From positions 124,001 to 188,000 of the forward strand of contig NZ_JMIW01000002.1 in NCBI RefSeq assembly GCF_000715015.1: DNA of 64,000 bases, in the 5' to 3' direction. The notes below the pieces were generated by a model. The model was not told where the DNA came from. It did not search any database and worked only from the letters and a program-made list of their open reading frames with translations. The translations under genes were made by a program, and so were the position numbers. Each line of letters starts with the position of its first letter. Within the stretch, counting starts at the first letter, position 1. This DNA comes from Erythrobacter longus. GTDB taxonomy: Bacteria; Pseudomonadota; Alphaproteobacteria; Sphingomonadales; Sphingomonadaceae. This document shows, in pieces, positions 44,001-52,655 of this stretch.

Positions 44001-44190
44001 CGCGAAGCCGCTGGCCGCGAACGACAATGCCGCCAGCGCCAAAGCCTGCCTCTTCTTCGTCGTCTTCAATCACGGGAGTGGGTGACGCAGAATCGGCTTC
44101 GTCGTCTTGGGCATAGACGGGCACTGTCATCAGCGCACAGACTGATGCACCCACCAAAAGCGAGGTGCGAGAAAATCGGGAGAGGTTCAT
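41026..44190 (-). CDS. TonB-dependent receptor with inserted tandem modules
   Basis: A 1054-residue outer membrane receptor. The signal peptide (to about VPVYAQ) is followed by an acidic linker, the plug domain (IVVRGQRLRG, PVILVNGIRPGSFRELFQYPPEALEKVEVFPEEVAQRFGFPPDRRVINLIL split here by family pattern) and a beta-barrel ending in the aromatic residue Phe (DIRKLF). Instead of a continuous barrel, about 250 residues encoded by 41533-42291 are inserted: Gly/Pro-rich linkers and two homologous Cys-bearing modules. I start at the ATG of MNLSRFSR, since upstream codons precede the charged signal start. Ligand unknown; receptors of this kind import iron complexes, vitamins or carbohydrates. Confidence 0.88.
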   Translation of the reverse strand: MNLSRFSRTSLLVGASVCALMTVPVYAQDDEADSASPTPVIEDDEEEAGFGAGGIVVRGQRLRGALDVEQAPLLELSEAEIAAEGVGSIADLVAQISAQTGSSRGRGGGGQPVILVNGIRPGSFRELFQYPPEALEKVEVFPEEVAQRFGFPPDRRVINLILKDNYRNAEVEFEFEGPSRGGNYTREQELGFLQITNGARINVNFEANDTSLLTEDERDIIQTQGSVSNVVGDPAQAAFRSLISDSRNLEGNISWAKAFLDSGTAVSANLFYQRNDARALQGLNTVLLTDASGNSALRTFGEETPIEQTIAVDTLSTSGSVNTPVNAFRLTSTFDANLSESETRFDQLFDTSELTDAALTGALAIDGPLPTSLQTGFDQANRRTIDIGSLTTLRGPVANLPGGELIATFDLGLDWDRIESSDTRSTIAAQLTRRSLSTGANLSIPITSRREGFADALGSFTLNLQAGFEDLSDFGLLGDYTAGLTWAPFDNLDLSATYIFREVAPSLSALGDPQVVNFNLPVFDFVNGETVLADVTTGGNPALPAETQRDWKFAANWELPFWSGARFQVEYIRNRSDNVVSSFPQVTPEIEAAFPDRITRDAGGTLIALDRRQVTFAETRADRLNFSLNLRGSIGGGERGGRPGGSSGGGRGGPPPGVSGRQPSGGPPGGTGPKTGPAGDRRAAFMEFRTRICADDGLEVLTRLATAIANGEDVSAIIPGGGSPRLVGMVERLKGEDGQIDPERLAEMRTQICSMDPSAMRGPPAGISTDANNARPSGAPGGPPAGPMGEGFAAFRTLICADDGEAKLRALVARIERGEDVSDTIPGFDPNMAGFMIDRLRGDDGELSSERIAGLKGRFCNAEGEADAQSGSSSGASSSGGPPAGGFNPLARGNFSGFRYFVSLNHTIELDNEILIAPGLAPLDQLDGQATSAFGLPRHTSRLEAGLFGKGVGVRVSGRYTGSTRLDGSGLPGSSAIFFDNLATFDLRIFGNIDELTGSNSAILKNVRVSLRADNIFDGQLRVVDENGDTPVNFQPFLIDPVGRFIGIDIRKLF
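41533..42291 (-). repeat. tandem Cys-module insertion inside the receptor barrel
   Basis: Two copies of a roughly 65-residue unit lie between Gly/Pro/Ser-rich linkers. Copy one begins FRTRICADDG and includes NGEDVSAIIPG, ERLKGEDGQIDPERLAEM and the closing RTQICS. Copy two begins FRTLICADDG and includes RGEDVSDTIPG, DRLRGDDGELSSERIAGL and the closing KGRFCN. Each copy has two Cys in equivalent places, which could form a disulfide on the cell surface. The linkers are strongly Gly/Pro-rich (PPGV, GGPPGG, GAPGGPPAGP). Confidence 0.85.
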
Positions 44191-44489
44191 TCTGGCCCTT
44201 TTGAGCTTGTGCCGCATCTTCACAAGGCAGCGAATTGTATCAGTTTGCATCAGCAAGAACGAAAGCCCCTACCAACCGGACGCACGGTGCGCTCAGCTGA
44301 ACGCAATCGAGGGCAATAACGCACGAGGCTTCACTTTTGTTCTCAGCATCGCTAAACGGCGCGCCAGAGACGTTGAACGGCACATTTGACATCATGTTGA
44401 ATGCGGCGCCTGACGCAGCGTTGAATACCATGCAGCAATAAGGCACCCACCGGGCTGCCACTGCACACAAGACAGGACACAGGACTTAC
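44191..44489. other. 299-base region between the receptor and infA
   Basis: The region must hold the divergent promoters for the receptor (minus) and infA (plus), though I cannot place them with confidence. On the minus strand an open frame at 44240-44431 (ATG at 44431) contains a degenerate eight-residue repeat with the pattern FN-x3-S/G, encoded by three copies starting TTCAAC. It has no good ribosome binding site, so I do not call it a gene. Confidence 0.4.
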
Positions 44490-44735
44490 ATGGCCAAAGA
44501 AGAACTTCTCGAAATGCGCGGGCGCGTCGTCGAGCTGCTGCCCAATGCGATGTTCCGGGTAGAGCTTGAGAACGGCCACGAGGTGCTCGGTCACACAGCT
44601 GGCAAAATGCGCAAGAACCGCATCCGCGTTCTCGTGGGTGATGAGGTCCTTTGCGAGCTCACGCCTTATGATCTGACCAAAGCGCGCATCACCTATCGCT
44701 TTATGCCGGGCCGTGGTGGCCCCGGACCTCAGTGA
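44490..44735 (+). CDS. infA: translation initiation factor IF-1
   Basis: IF-1 binds the ribosomal A site during initiation. The 81-residue S1/OB-fold protein begins [47 protein letters not shown] by family pattern (shown here as separate elements: [34 protein letters not shown]) and ends with ARITYRF plus a short Gly/Pro-rich tail that most homologues lack. It leads the conserved infA-maf-RNase-yacG run. Confidence 0.96.
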   Translation: MAKEELLEMRGRVVELLPNAMFRVELENGHEVLGHTAGKMRKNRIRVLVGDEVLCELTPYDLTKARITYRFMPGRGGPGPQ

Positions 44736-44762
44736 CGCACTCGATAATCTAGGGGGCCTTAG

Positions 44763-45335
44763 TTGGGCTCGCTTCATCTGACACTGGCATCAGCGTCGCC
44801 CCGGCGGCGAGACCTCTTGGCGCGTCTGGGAGTGACGCCTCATGCGGTGATGCCGGCTGATATTGATGAAAGCCCGCTTAAGGATGAACGCCCGCGTGAT
44901 TATGCCCTTCGGATGGGCCGGGAAAAGGCGTTAGCGGTCGAGGCACCCGGCTTTGTGCTGGCTGGCGACACCGTGGTTGCGGCGGGGCGCAGAATTCTGC
45001 CAAAGACAGAAGAAGAGAGCGAGGCGCGCGATTGCCTCAAACTTCTTTCAGGGCGGCGCCATGTGGTTCTGACCAGCGTGGTCCTGCGCGCGAGCGATGG
45101 CACACACCGCGAGCGGCTCAACGAAAATGTAGTGCGCTTCAAAAACCTCTCAGCACAGGAAATCGAGGCTTACATCGCCAGCGATGAGTGGCGCGGGAAA
45201 GCCGGTGGCTATGCGATCCAAGGACAGGCAGAGGGCCTGATCCAGTGGATCAAAGGCAGCCATTCAGGCATCATGGGTCTGCCGCTTTACGAAACGCGCG
45301 CGCTGCTGAAATCTGCGGGATTTGCCGTTGCCTAG
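44763..45335 (+). CDS. maf: Maf family nucleotide pyrophosphatase
   Basis: A 190-residue Maf/HAM1-fold protein that hydrolyses non-canonical or modified nucleoside triphosphates. The motif LASASPRRRDLLARLG is at the N-terminus, with RPRDYALRMGREKA, LAGDTVV and the C-terminal GGYAIQGQAEGLIQWIKGSHSGIMGLPLYET. The start is TTG, 27 bases after infA. It overlaps the RNase-like gene by 14 bases. Confidence 0.93.
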   Translation: MGSLHLTLASASPRRRDLLARLGVTPHAVMPADIDESPLKDERPRDYALRMGREKALAVEAPGFVLAGDTVVAAGRRILPKTEEESEARDCLKLLSGRRHVVLTSVVLRASDGTHRERLNENVVRFKNLSAQEIEAYIASDEWRGKAGGYAIQGQAEGLIQWIKGSHSGIMGLPLYETRALLKSAGFAVA

Positions 45336-46329
45336 CCAAACGCCTGAGTGGTTGATCGAACACGGCATCGGCGAAAAACGCGCTCTTTTAATCGAGAACG
45401 GCGACATCCTTGCCGCGAAGATACAGTGGCCCGGTGAACTCACTGCGGGCCAGCAAACATTTGCAAAACTGACATCAAAGCCTGCGGGAAAACGCCGCGG
45501 CGTTGCAACCCTGGACAATGGCACGCAAGTTCTTGTAGATCATCTGCCAGCGCAAGCCAACGAGGGCGCGACAATCGCGATCCGCATCTCACGCGCACCG
45601 ATCACAGAGCGAGGCCGTCTAAAACTGGCGCAAGCCAGATGCCTTGCTGTCGGAAATCGGATGGTCGATCAAGAGATGAACGCCGGCACCACCCAATTGG
45701 CCGATCCGTTTACGATAAGCGATGCGGTTCGCAGTTTCGAGGGCGGAGACTGGGAAGAGGTGTGGCACGCCGCTTCATCGGGCAACATCGCCTTTGCAGG
45801 CGGCGAAATCTTATGCGCGGTCACGCCCGGCATGACGGTAATCGACATCGACGGCACCGCGCCCCCGCGCGAGCTTGCGCTTGCCGCTGTCCCGGTTATC
45901 GCAAAGGCGCTGCGCTGGTTTGATCTGGGCGGTAACATCGGCATCGACTTTCCAAGCCTAGAGGCCAAATCGGATCGGCGCGCGGTCGATGAAGCGTTGG
46001 CCAAAGCGCTGGACGACTGGCCGCATGAACGCACCGCGATGAATGGGTTTGGCTTTGTCCAGATTGTTGCCCGGTTGGAAGGCCCCTCCCTGCTCCACCG
46101 CTTCGCCACATCGCGCACTGGCATGTGCGCCCGTTATGCGATGCGCGTCGCAGAACGCGCTGAGGGGATCGGGCCTGCCCTGCTTCTCACCGTGCACCCT
46201 GCCCTGAAAGCCAAGCTCAAGCCAGAATGGCTCAGCGAGCTTTCAGCGCGCAAAGGTTGCGAAGTGCGGATAGAAACCAATCCGGCCCTTGCCTTGGAAG
46301 CGCCGAGCGCACAAATCTTGAGCCAATGA
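45322..46329 (+). CDS. short RNase E/G-family protein
   Basis: A 335-residue member of the RNase E/G family. The catalytic core aligns in VIDIDGTAPP (first magnesium-binding Asp) and ALRWFDLGGNIGIDFPSLEAKSDR (second Asp), as in the DNase I-like domain of RNase E. It is much shorter than RNase E or G: the Cys-x2-Cys zinc link and the C-terminal small domain are missing. Such short forms are typical at this position in Sphingomonadales. The start is TTG within maf; a second TTG two codons later is possible. Its stop overlaps yacG (ATGA). Confidence 0.82.
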   Translation: MPLPSQTPEWLIEHGIGEKRALLIENGDILAAKIQWPGELTAGQQTFAKLTSKPAGKRRGVATLDNGTQVLVDHLPAQANEGATIAIRISRAPITERGRLKLAQARCLAVGNRMVDQEMNAGTTQLADPFTISDAVRSFEGGDWEEVWHAASSGNIAFAGGEILCAVTPGMTVIDIDGTAPPRELALAAVPVIAKALRWFDLGGNIGIDFPSLEAKSDRRAVDEALAKALDDWPHERTAMNGFGFVQIVARLEGPSLLHRFATSRTGMCARYAMRVAERAEGIGPALLLTVHPALKAKLKPEWLSELSARKGCEVRIETNPALALEAPSAQILSQ

Positions 46330-46517
46330 CTAAGACCCGCCCCAGCCGCCCATGCCCCATGTGTAGAAGGCCTCGCTCCGAGGAATTCACACCCTTTTGT
46401 TCGCAGCGCTGCAAAGACCGCGATCTCGCACAGTGGTTTGGCGATGGATATTCCCTTCCCGCCGAGCCTGTGGACCCGGAATCCATCGCGCAAACGGACT
46501 GGGACGGGCAAGAATAG
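46326..46517 (+). CDS. yacG: YacG-type zinc protein (DNA gyrase inhibitor)
   Basis: A 63-residue zinc-ribbon protein. Zinc ligands are CPMC near residue 10 and FCSQRCKDRDLAQWF near 25-38, the family signature. In E. coli YacG binds GyrB and inhibits gyrase. The ATG overlaps the stop of the RNase-like gene by four bases. A small dyad CTTGCC-AAGTTC-GGCAAG at 46548-46565 lies after the stop and may end the transcript. Confidence 0.93.
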   Translation: MTKTRPSRPCPMCRRPRSEEFTPFCSQRCKDRDLAQWFGDGYSLPAEPVDPESIAQTDWDGQE

Positions 46518-46631
46518 GCAAAAGGCAGAGATTACTCTCATTTCCCTCTTGCCAAGTTCGGCAAGCCACGCCATAGCGCCGCTCTCATTTGCTCGCCGGG
46601 GTTGATAGTCAGCCTCGTCGCCGCAGCGAAT

Positions 46632-46706
46632 GCCCGGGTAGCTCAGGGGTAGAGCAGCGGATTGAAAATCCGCGTGTCGGTGGTTCGATTCCGCCCCCGG
46701 GCACCA
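46632..46706 (+). tRNA. tRNA-Phe (GAA)
   Basis: The cloverleaf folds with acceptor GCCCGGG pairing CCCGGGC, D arm GCTC/GAGC, anticodon stem GCGGA/TCCGC enclosing the loop TTGAAAA with anticodon GAA at 46664-46666, and T arm GGTGG-TTCGATT-CCGCC. Discriminator A and the 3' CCA are encoded. No direct repeat or integrase suggests use as an attachment site. Confidence 0.97.
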
Positions 46707-46733
46707 TTCGCTGATGTAGGGGAATTCACGACG

Positions 46734-47537
46734 ATGTCCCGCCGCTCCAAGTTATACGAAGGCAAGGCCAAGATCCTCTATGAGGGTCCTGAACCCGGCA
46801 CGCTTATCCAATATTTCAAGGATGATGCGACCGCGTTCAATGCCGAGAAAAAGGGCACGATCAACGGCAAAGGCGTGATCAACAATCGCATTAGCGAGCA
46901 TGTGTTCACACGGTTGTCGCACATCGGCATCCCCACCCACTTTATCCGTCGCCTCAACATGCGAGAGCAATTGGTGCGTCAGGTCGAAATCATCCCGATC
47001 GAAGTGGTGCTGCGCAATGTGGCTGCTGGCTCGATCTGCAAACGGCTTGGCCTCGAAGAAGGCGAACCGCTGCCTCACACCCTGATTGAATATTACTACA
47101 AAGACGATTCGCTCGGCGATCCTCTGATCGCGGAAGAGCACATCGCGTGCTTTAACTGGGCAAGCCCTGAGGAAATGCAGGACATTTCTTCGATGGCAAT
47201 CAGGATCAATGATTTCCTGTGCGGTATGTTCGCAGCAATCGACATTCGCCTTGTGGACTTCAAACTTGAGTTTGGACGACTTTTCGACGGCGATTACAGC
47301 CGCGTGATCCTCGCTGACGAAATCAGCCCGGATGGGTGTCGGCTTTGGGACACGGTATCGGGCGAGAAGCTCGATAAGGACCGGTTCCGCCGCGATATGG
47401 GCGGCGAGGAAGAGGCATACCGCGAAGTCGCGCGCCGCCTTGGCCTGTTGCAAAACGAGGATACGGGACCTGGCGAGGTGCTGGACCTGTCCAGCCATCG
47501 TTCACGCCTTCGCGGCACGCCTCCCGTCAAGAAATAA
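46734..47537 (+). CDS. purC: phosphoribosylaminoimidazole-succinocarboxamide synthase
   Basis: SAICAR synthetase of purine biosynthesis, joining CAIR with aspartate using ATP. The 267-residue protein begins [18 protein letters not shown] and carries [19 protein letters not shown]-like [10 protein letters not shown] and [16 protein letters not shown] start at the ATG at 46734 with AGGGGA upstream; the open frame extends back into the tRNA, which is not coding. It lies 27 bases after tRNA-Phe. The other purine genes purS and purQ follow about 5 kb later. Confidence 0.96.
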   Translation: MSRRSKLYEGKAKILYEGPEPGTLIQYFKDDATAFNAEKKGTINGKGVINNRISEHVFTRLSHIGIPTHFIRRLNMREQLVRQVEIIPIEVVLRNVAAGSICKRLGLEEGEPLPHTLIEYYYKDDSLGDPLIAEEHIACFNWASPEEMQDISSMAIRINDFLCGMFAAIDIRLVDFKLEFGRLFDGDYSRVILADEISPDGCRLWDTVSGEKLDKDRFRRDMGGEEEAYREVARRLGLLQNEDTGPGEVLDLSSHRSRLRGTPPVKK

Positions 47538-47649
47538 GAGCTAACGGCGCGTTCATCGCGCGTCGTTTAACCTTCCCCCCTTGCAGATCAGGATTTGTGC
47601 TGGACGCTTTTGTCCAAGTGCCTATTCTTTGCCTTGGGGGGGTTTTGGC

Positions 47650-49104
47650 ATGATTGCATTTTTGCGGATTTTGTTGGGCTTGGCAGCGCTTGGCATCGCC
47701 CTGCCCGACGCAGCCCAAGCGCAAAAGGTCGCTCTGGTCATCGCCAATTCTGACTATGATCACACCTCGCAGCTCGCCAATCCGCCCGCTGACAGCACAC
47801 TGATCGCAGGCGCGCTTCGCCAGATCGGGTTCGACACCGTAGAGCTCGCTGAAAACCTCGATCAGCCAGATTTTATGAAAGCCTTGCGCGATTTTCGCGA
47901 GCTTGCCGATGGAGCGGATACAGCGCTCGTATACTACGCAGGCCACGGAGTTGAGAGCAAAGGGCGCAACTGGCTTGTCCCGACCAGCGCCACCTTGGCG
48001 GCAGAAAAAGACATGCCGTTCGAAGCGGTTGAATTGAACCGCGTGCTCGACACCCTCGAAGGCGCAAAACTGCGCATTGCGATCCTTGATGCGTGCAGGA
48101 ACAATCCCTTCGCCAATCGTTGGGAGGGAGAAAGCCGCAATGTATCGCGCGGCCTCGCCCCGCTTGAAGTGGACGACATGCTGGTCATTTATGCAGCAGC
48201 CCCGGGCGCCTTTGCCTTTGACGGAGCGGACGGGAACTCACCCTTTGCCCTCGCTTTGGCCCGGCGCATTGTGCAGCCGGGTTTGCCTGTCCAATTGCTG
48301 GGCGGGATGGTGCGCGATGATGTTTTGCTGGCTACCGATGGAGAACAACGCCCCTTTATCTCTGCCTCCATGACCGGACAGCCGCTGTTTCTGGTCGATG
48401 GGCCTGACACGCAGATGGAATGGCTTGCCAGCCTCAATGCGGGCGTGGCCTCGCAGGAGCCCTCCAACCAGCTTGCCCTCGTCGATTTTGCCAGTGCAAC
48501 AGACCGCATTGCCTCCAGCCGCGGCGTATCAGCACAAGATACCACGCTGCTTGATGAGAAAGTCTGGCTCGAAGCTCTCGCCCGCGACCGGGTTGAGGGA
48601 TACCGCGCCTATCTGAAGCAATTCCCCGATGGCACATATGCAAGATTTGCGAGAGAAAACATCGAGCAATTACTCGATCCGACGGCTAACGGAGGGGAGC
48701 TTAATAGCGACAAGCCCTGGATCATCTCCTTGGGCGCGGCATTACCGGGGCGCTATGCGGTGGACCTTGGCGAACCCTTGCCGATCGACGGTGTTTGGCG
48801 TCTTTCCACCAATGACAAGCGGATGCGGATCGAGCGAGGCCGCGCGTTTGCGGTTGATGGATGGAATTACGCGCTGCTTTTCCGGGTCAACCCTGAACAA
48901 GTGACAATGACGGATTTGAGGCGCGAGAGCCCGGGCGTCTATCTTGGGCGCGACATCCTCTTGAATGGCGCTTCAAAGCTTACGCTGCGCGCAGATGGCA
49001 ATCTCGGCGTCAGGATCGCAAGCTTCCCATTCCCGGTTGAGTTCGTGCTCATTCGCGAAGCGCTTGACGATCCAGCGATGTTGGACGAGGAGCTTCCCCA
49101 ATGA
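47650..49104 (+). CDS. secreted caspase-like (C14) protein
   Basis: A 484-residue protein with a signal peptide (hydrophobic residues 1-24, cleavage near AAQA-QK) followed by a caspase/metacaspase p20-like domain. The catalytic dyad is His99 in YYAGHGVES and Cys149 in ILDACRNNPF. The C-terminal 230 residues show no recognised domain. Bacterial members of this group are called orthocaspases or caspase-like C14 proteins; cleavage after Arg or Lys is usual but not certain. The ATG at 47650 is chosen because it begins the signal peptide; the upstream codons are not signal-like. It stands between purC and the M16 gene, same strand. Confidence 0.88.
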   Translation: MIAFLRILLGLAALGIALPDAAQAQKVALVIANSDYDHTSQLANPPADSTLIAGALRQIGFDTVELAENLDQPDFMKALRDFRELADGADTALVYYAGHGVESKGRNWLVPTSATLAAEKDMPFEAVELNRVLDTLEGAKLRIAILDACRNNPFANRWEGESRNVSRGLAPLEVDDMLVIYAAAPGAFAFDGADGNSPFALALARRIVQPGLPVQLLGGMVRDDVLLATDGEQRPFISASMTGQPLFLVDGPDTQMEWLASLNAGVASQEPSNQLALVDFASATDRIASSRGVSAQDTTLLDEKVWLEALARDRVEGYRAYLKQFPDGTYARFARENIEQLLDPTANGGELNSDKPWIISLGAALPGRYAVDLGEPLPIDGVWRLSTNDKRMRIERGRAFAVDGWNYALLFRVNPEQVTMTDLRRESPGVYLGRDILLNGASKLTLRADGNLGVRIASFPFPVEFVLIREALDDPAMLDEELPQ

Positions 49105-49237
49105 GCCCCAATAGGGCTGTGCGTGGCGGTGGTCATTTCGTTCACCCAGAAACCACCTGACAACCGCGATTTACTGGCTAGATTGCGACGCCTGAGAGAG
49201 ACCCGAGAGACAAGCCCGAGATGAGTTTAGGCCTTTG

Positions 49238-52123
49238 ATGAATTTTGCAGCCCGCGTATTTGCCGCTGGTCTATTGTTGCTTTTGCCCGTCGCCCCTGTG
49301 TTTGCGCAAGATACGCAAGGCGAGGTCAGCGAAACCACGACAACAAAACACCTCTGGCCGTTTGAGGCGAGCGACATTCCGGTCGATCCGGGCTTTGTTT
49401 TTGGTCAGCTTGAAAACGGAATGCGCTATATTCTGCGCGAAAATGCAACGCCCGAAGGCACCGCTTTGGTGCGCATGCGGATTGGTTCTGGCTCGCTCGA
49501 AGAAACCGAAAGCGAACGCGGCCTTGCGCATTTCCTCGAACATATGGCGTTCAACGGATCGACCAATATTCCCGAGGGCGAAATGATCCCGTTGCTGGAA
49601 CGCGAAGGTCTTGCCTTTGGCGCGGACACCAATGCAACCACCGGGTTTGAGGCGATCACTTATATGCTCGACCTCCCGCGCAATGATGAAGAGCTTCTAG
49701 GCACTGCCATGATGCTTATGCGCGAGACCGCGAGCGAGCTGACGATCGCGCCTGAGGCGGTGGAAAGAGAGCGCGGCGTCATCCTTGCCGAGCGGCGCGA
49801 CAGGCGGGGATTTGCACAACGTGCGCGCGAGGACGGGTTTGAATTCATCTCGCCCGGTGCCCGTTATACCCAAAGGCTCCCTATTGGCACGCTTGAGGTG
49901 ATTGAGAACGCCACGGCAGCAGATCTTCGCGGCCTGTATGAACGCACCTACACTCCTTCGAACACGGTAATGATCATCGTTGGAGACTTTCCCGTCTCCG
50001 TCATGGAACAGGCTATTCGCACGCGCTTCGCCGATTGGGCGCCTGCGCCTGCGCCGCCCGAGCCGGTGAGTGGTCCGGTCGACACAGCGCGCAAAGGGGC
50101 AAGCGATATCTTCATCGATCCCGCCTTGTCAGAAAGCGTGACGCTCACACAGCTTGGCCCCCATATTGACGAACCCGACACGCTTGCGCGGCGCAAGGCC
50201 TCGCTTTTGCGAGGGGTGGCTTATGGCGTCATCCGCAGGCGACTGGCCCGACTGGCGCGCTCATCAACCGCTCCGTTTCGGGGTGCGAGCTTCTCCCAAG
50301 GATCAATCTTTAAAGATGCGCGGACCAACACGCTCTCTATTGCAAGCGAAGACGGAAAGTGGCGCGAAGGCATGCTGGCAGCGGTTCAAAGTATACGCGA
50401 AGCCGCAACCTACGGGTTCACAAAAGCCGAGATCACAGAACAGTTATCCAACATCCGCACGACCCTTGAAAACCGAGCGGCGGGAAGCGACACACGGGCT
50501 AACAGTTTTTATGCGTCGGCTGCGATCAACTTGGTCTCCGATGAAAGCGTGCCGACAACTCCGGAATTTCAGCTCGCGTTCTTCAACGATTTGGAAGATG
50601 CAATCACACCCGGCGCTGTCCTTGCCGCTTTTCGCGATAGGTACATCCCATTGGGTGATCCGCTGATCCGGTTCCAAGGCAGGACCGCCCCTGAAGGCGG
50701 CGAAGAAGCGCTGCAAAGCGCCTTTGCACAAGCGATCGCCCTGCCCATTGCGCCCCCGCAAGAAGGCAGCGCAAAAGAGTTTGCCTACAGCGATTTTGGT
50801 GAACCGGGTACGGTTATCATTGATAAACGCGATGAGCGTCTGGGCTTTCGCACAATCACCTTTGCCAACAATGTGCGCCTCACCCTAAAACAGACCGACA
50901 TTCGCGAAGACAGGGTCGCGTATAGACTGCTGCTGGATGGCGGCGCCTTGATGAATACGCGCGAAGATCCCTTGCGCACCTATCTCATCGGGTCGCTTTC
51001 TGCAGGCGGGCTTGGCGCGCATAGCCGCGATGAGTTGCAGACCATTTTGGCCGGACGAAGCGTTGGTTTTAGCGCGTCGAACACGGCCGACACGTTCAGC
51101 TTTACAGGAGCGACCACGCCGCGCGATCTTGCGCTGCAAATGCAATTGCTGACCGCGGCCCTCACCGATCCGGGGTACCGCGAAGAAGGCCTTCAGCAAT
51201 TCAGGCGCGGCATCGACAATTTCTTCCAGACGCTCGATTCCACCCCGTTTCGCGCCCTTTCCAATGCATCAGGCGCAATCCTTTCCGACGGCGACCCCCG
51301 GTTCAGCCTTCAGACCCGCGATGAATTCTTCGCTCTGAATTACACAAAGCTGGATGAGGCGATTGGTGACAGGCTTGCATCAGGCGCGATTGAGCTGTCT
51401 TTGGTGGGCGATTTTGACGAGGAAGAGGCGATTGCGAGGGTTGCATCAACCCTTGGCGCATTGCCACCGCGTGAGCCTGAGTTTCGTCTCCGTAAAGACG
51501 CGCGCGAACGTGCCTTTACGTCCAATCGCACTCGCCACGTCCTCACTCATACTTGCGAACCCGATCAGGCTTTGCTGCGAATGGTTTGGCCCACTGATGA
51601 TGACGCCGACTTTACCGAAGAATTGCGCATGTCCTTGCTCGCCCGGATGGTCCGCATCGAGCTAACCGACCGGCTTCGAGAAGAGTTGGGACAGGCATAT
51701 TCGCCCAATGCGTCCAGCTCGATGAGCAAGATTTACCCCGGCTATGGCACGTTCACGCTGACGGCGTCGGTAGATGTGACAGAATTGGAAGCGGCGCGCG
51801 GTGCAATTGCCAAGCTTATCACGGACCTGCGCGAAGAACCTATTGATCCCGACCTTATCCAGCGCGCGCGCCAGCCTTTGCTGGAAGCTTATGACAATGC
51901 GTTAAAATCACTTGGTGGCTGGCTCCAGCTTGCCGACCGGGCGCAAAGCGAAAGCGACAGGTTGGAACGCTGGTTTAAAGGACCTGACACATTGCGCGCC
52001 ATTACCGCTGATGATCTGAGCGAGGCTGCACGCAAATATCTATCGCCTGAAAGCGCGGTAGAATTTGTGGTCCTGCCCAAAGGGGAAAGCGACCAAGGCG
52101 TTTTGGCTGTACCCTCGTCATAA
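49238..52123 (+). CDS. secreted M16 family zinc peptidase
   Basis: A 961-residue insulinase-like (M16) metallopeptidase. The signal peptide is MNFAARVFAAGLLLLLPVAPVFA. The inverted zinc motif HxxEH is His98-Glu101-His102 in AHFLEHMAF, with a further Glu in ERGVILAERR. Two M16-type halves follow; the second lacks a zinc motif, as is normal for the fused double form. It should degrade peptides in the periplasm. It follows the caspase-like gene on the same strand with a 133-base gap that contains only a weak short hairpin. Confidence 0.93.
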   Translation: MNFAARVFAAGLLLLLPVAPVFAQDTQGEVSETTTTKHLWPFEASDIPVDPGFVFGQLENGMRYILRENATPEGTALVRMRIGSGSLEETESERGLAHFLEHMAFNGSTNIPEGEMIPLLEREGLAFGADTNATTGFEAITYMLDLPRNDEELLGTAMMLMRETASELTIAPEAVERERGVILAERRDRRGFAQRAREDGFEFISPGARYTQRLPIGTLEVIENATAADLRGLYERTYTPSNTVMIIVGDFPVSVMEQAIRTRFADWAPAPAPPEPVSGPVDTARKGASDIFIDPALSESVTLTQLGPHIDEPDTLARRKASLLRGVAYGVIRRRLARLARSSTAPFRGASFSQGSIFKDARTNTLSIASEDGKWREGMLAAVQSIREAATYGFTKAEITEQLSNIRTTLENRAAGSDTRANSFYASAAINLVSDESVPTTPEFQLAFFNDLEDAITPGAVLAAFRDRYIPLGDPLIRFQGRTAPEGGEEALQSAFAQAIALPIAPPQEGSAKEFAYSDFGEPGTVIIDKRDERLGFRTITFANNVRLTLKQTDIREDRVAYRLLLDGGALMNTREDPLRTYLIGSLSAGGLGAHSRDELQTILAGRSVGFSASNTADTFSFTGATTPRDLALQMQLLTAALTDPGYREEGLQQFRRGIDNFFQTLDSTPFRALSNASGAILSDGDPRFSLQTRDEFFALNYTKLDEAIGDRLASGAIELSLVGDFDEEEAIARVASTLGALPPREPEFRLRKDARERAFTSNRTRHVLTHTCEPDQALLRMVWPTDDDADFTEELRMSLLARMVRIELTDRLREELGQAYSPNASSSMSKIYPGYGTFTLTASVDVTELEAARGAIAKLITDLREEPIDPDLIQRARQPLLEAYDNALKSLGGWLQLADRAQSESDRLERWFKGPDTLRAITADDLSEAARKYLSPESAVEFVVLPKGESDQGVLAVPSS

Positions 52124-52403
52124 GCCAGAAAAAGGAAAGGCTGACAGGTCGCCTCCTGCCAGCCTACCCATTGGGAACATTACCCTTTGGAAGCTTCAGC
52201 GCTAGCGCAATGGCGAACGCATACCAAGCCCCAAATCCCAACAAGCCCACGGTTGAGACATGAGTTTGATCCAAAGCGATCTGTTTTGATCGTGGGTGAT
52301 TGTGCAACTTCGCAAGATTGCACGTGCAGTTTGAGACGCTATAGGCGTGGGACAACAGATAACAATCGGCTGATCGGCCCCAATCCTTAGGACACAAAGC
52401 CCT
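52124..52403. other. 280-base region between the M16 gene and purS
   Basis: An imperfect hairpin AGGCTG-A-CAGG / CCTG-C-CAGCCT at 52138-52165 follows the M16 stop and may act as a terminator, although no T-run follows. The rest must hold the purS promoter. On the minus strand a 28-codon open frame starting GTG encodes a hydrophobic stretch (GAWYAFAIALAL), but nothing supports it as a gene. Confidence 0.4.
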
Positions 52404-52655
52404 ATGAAAGTTCGCATCCTCGTTCGTCTTAAGCCTGGCGTGCTCGACCCGCAGGGACGCGCAGTGCACCATTCCCTCGATGGCCTTGGCTTTGAAGGCG
52501 TCGAAGATGTGCGCATTGGCCGGATGATCGAAATGGATGTGGCTGAGGGTACAACGGACGAAACACTCACCAAAATGTGCGAGCAGTTGCTGGCCAATAT
52601 GGTGATTGAGGATTTCGCGATTGAACGCCTTGACGATGCGAAGGAGCCCGCCTGA
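52404..52655 (+). CDS. purS: phosphoribosylformylglycinamidine synthase subunit PurS
   Basis: The small 83-residue subunit of the three-part FGAM synthase (PurLQS). It reads [25 protein letters not shown] at the start (family elements [14 protein letters not shown] and [13 protein letters not shown]) and ends [14 protein letters not shown]. The stop overlaps the purQ start. The ATG follows a weak ribosome binding region. It bridges the large and glutaminase subunits in the complex. Confidence 0.95.
   Translation: MKVRILVRLKPGVLDPQGRAVHHSLDGLGFEGVEDVRIGRMIEMDVAEGTTDETLTKMCEQLLANMVIEDFAIERLDDAKEPA

Noticed and set aside
46632..46706. tRNA-Phe as an integration site
   Set aside because: No duplicated tRNA end, integrase gene or composition shift lies beside it.
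52164..52472. 102-codon minus-strand frame over the purS leader
   Set aside because: It runs across the purS start, and its only notable part is a 12-residue hydrophobic stretch without a start signal.
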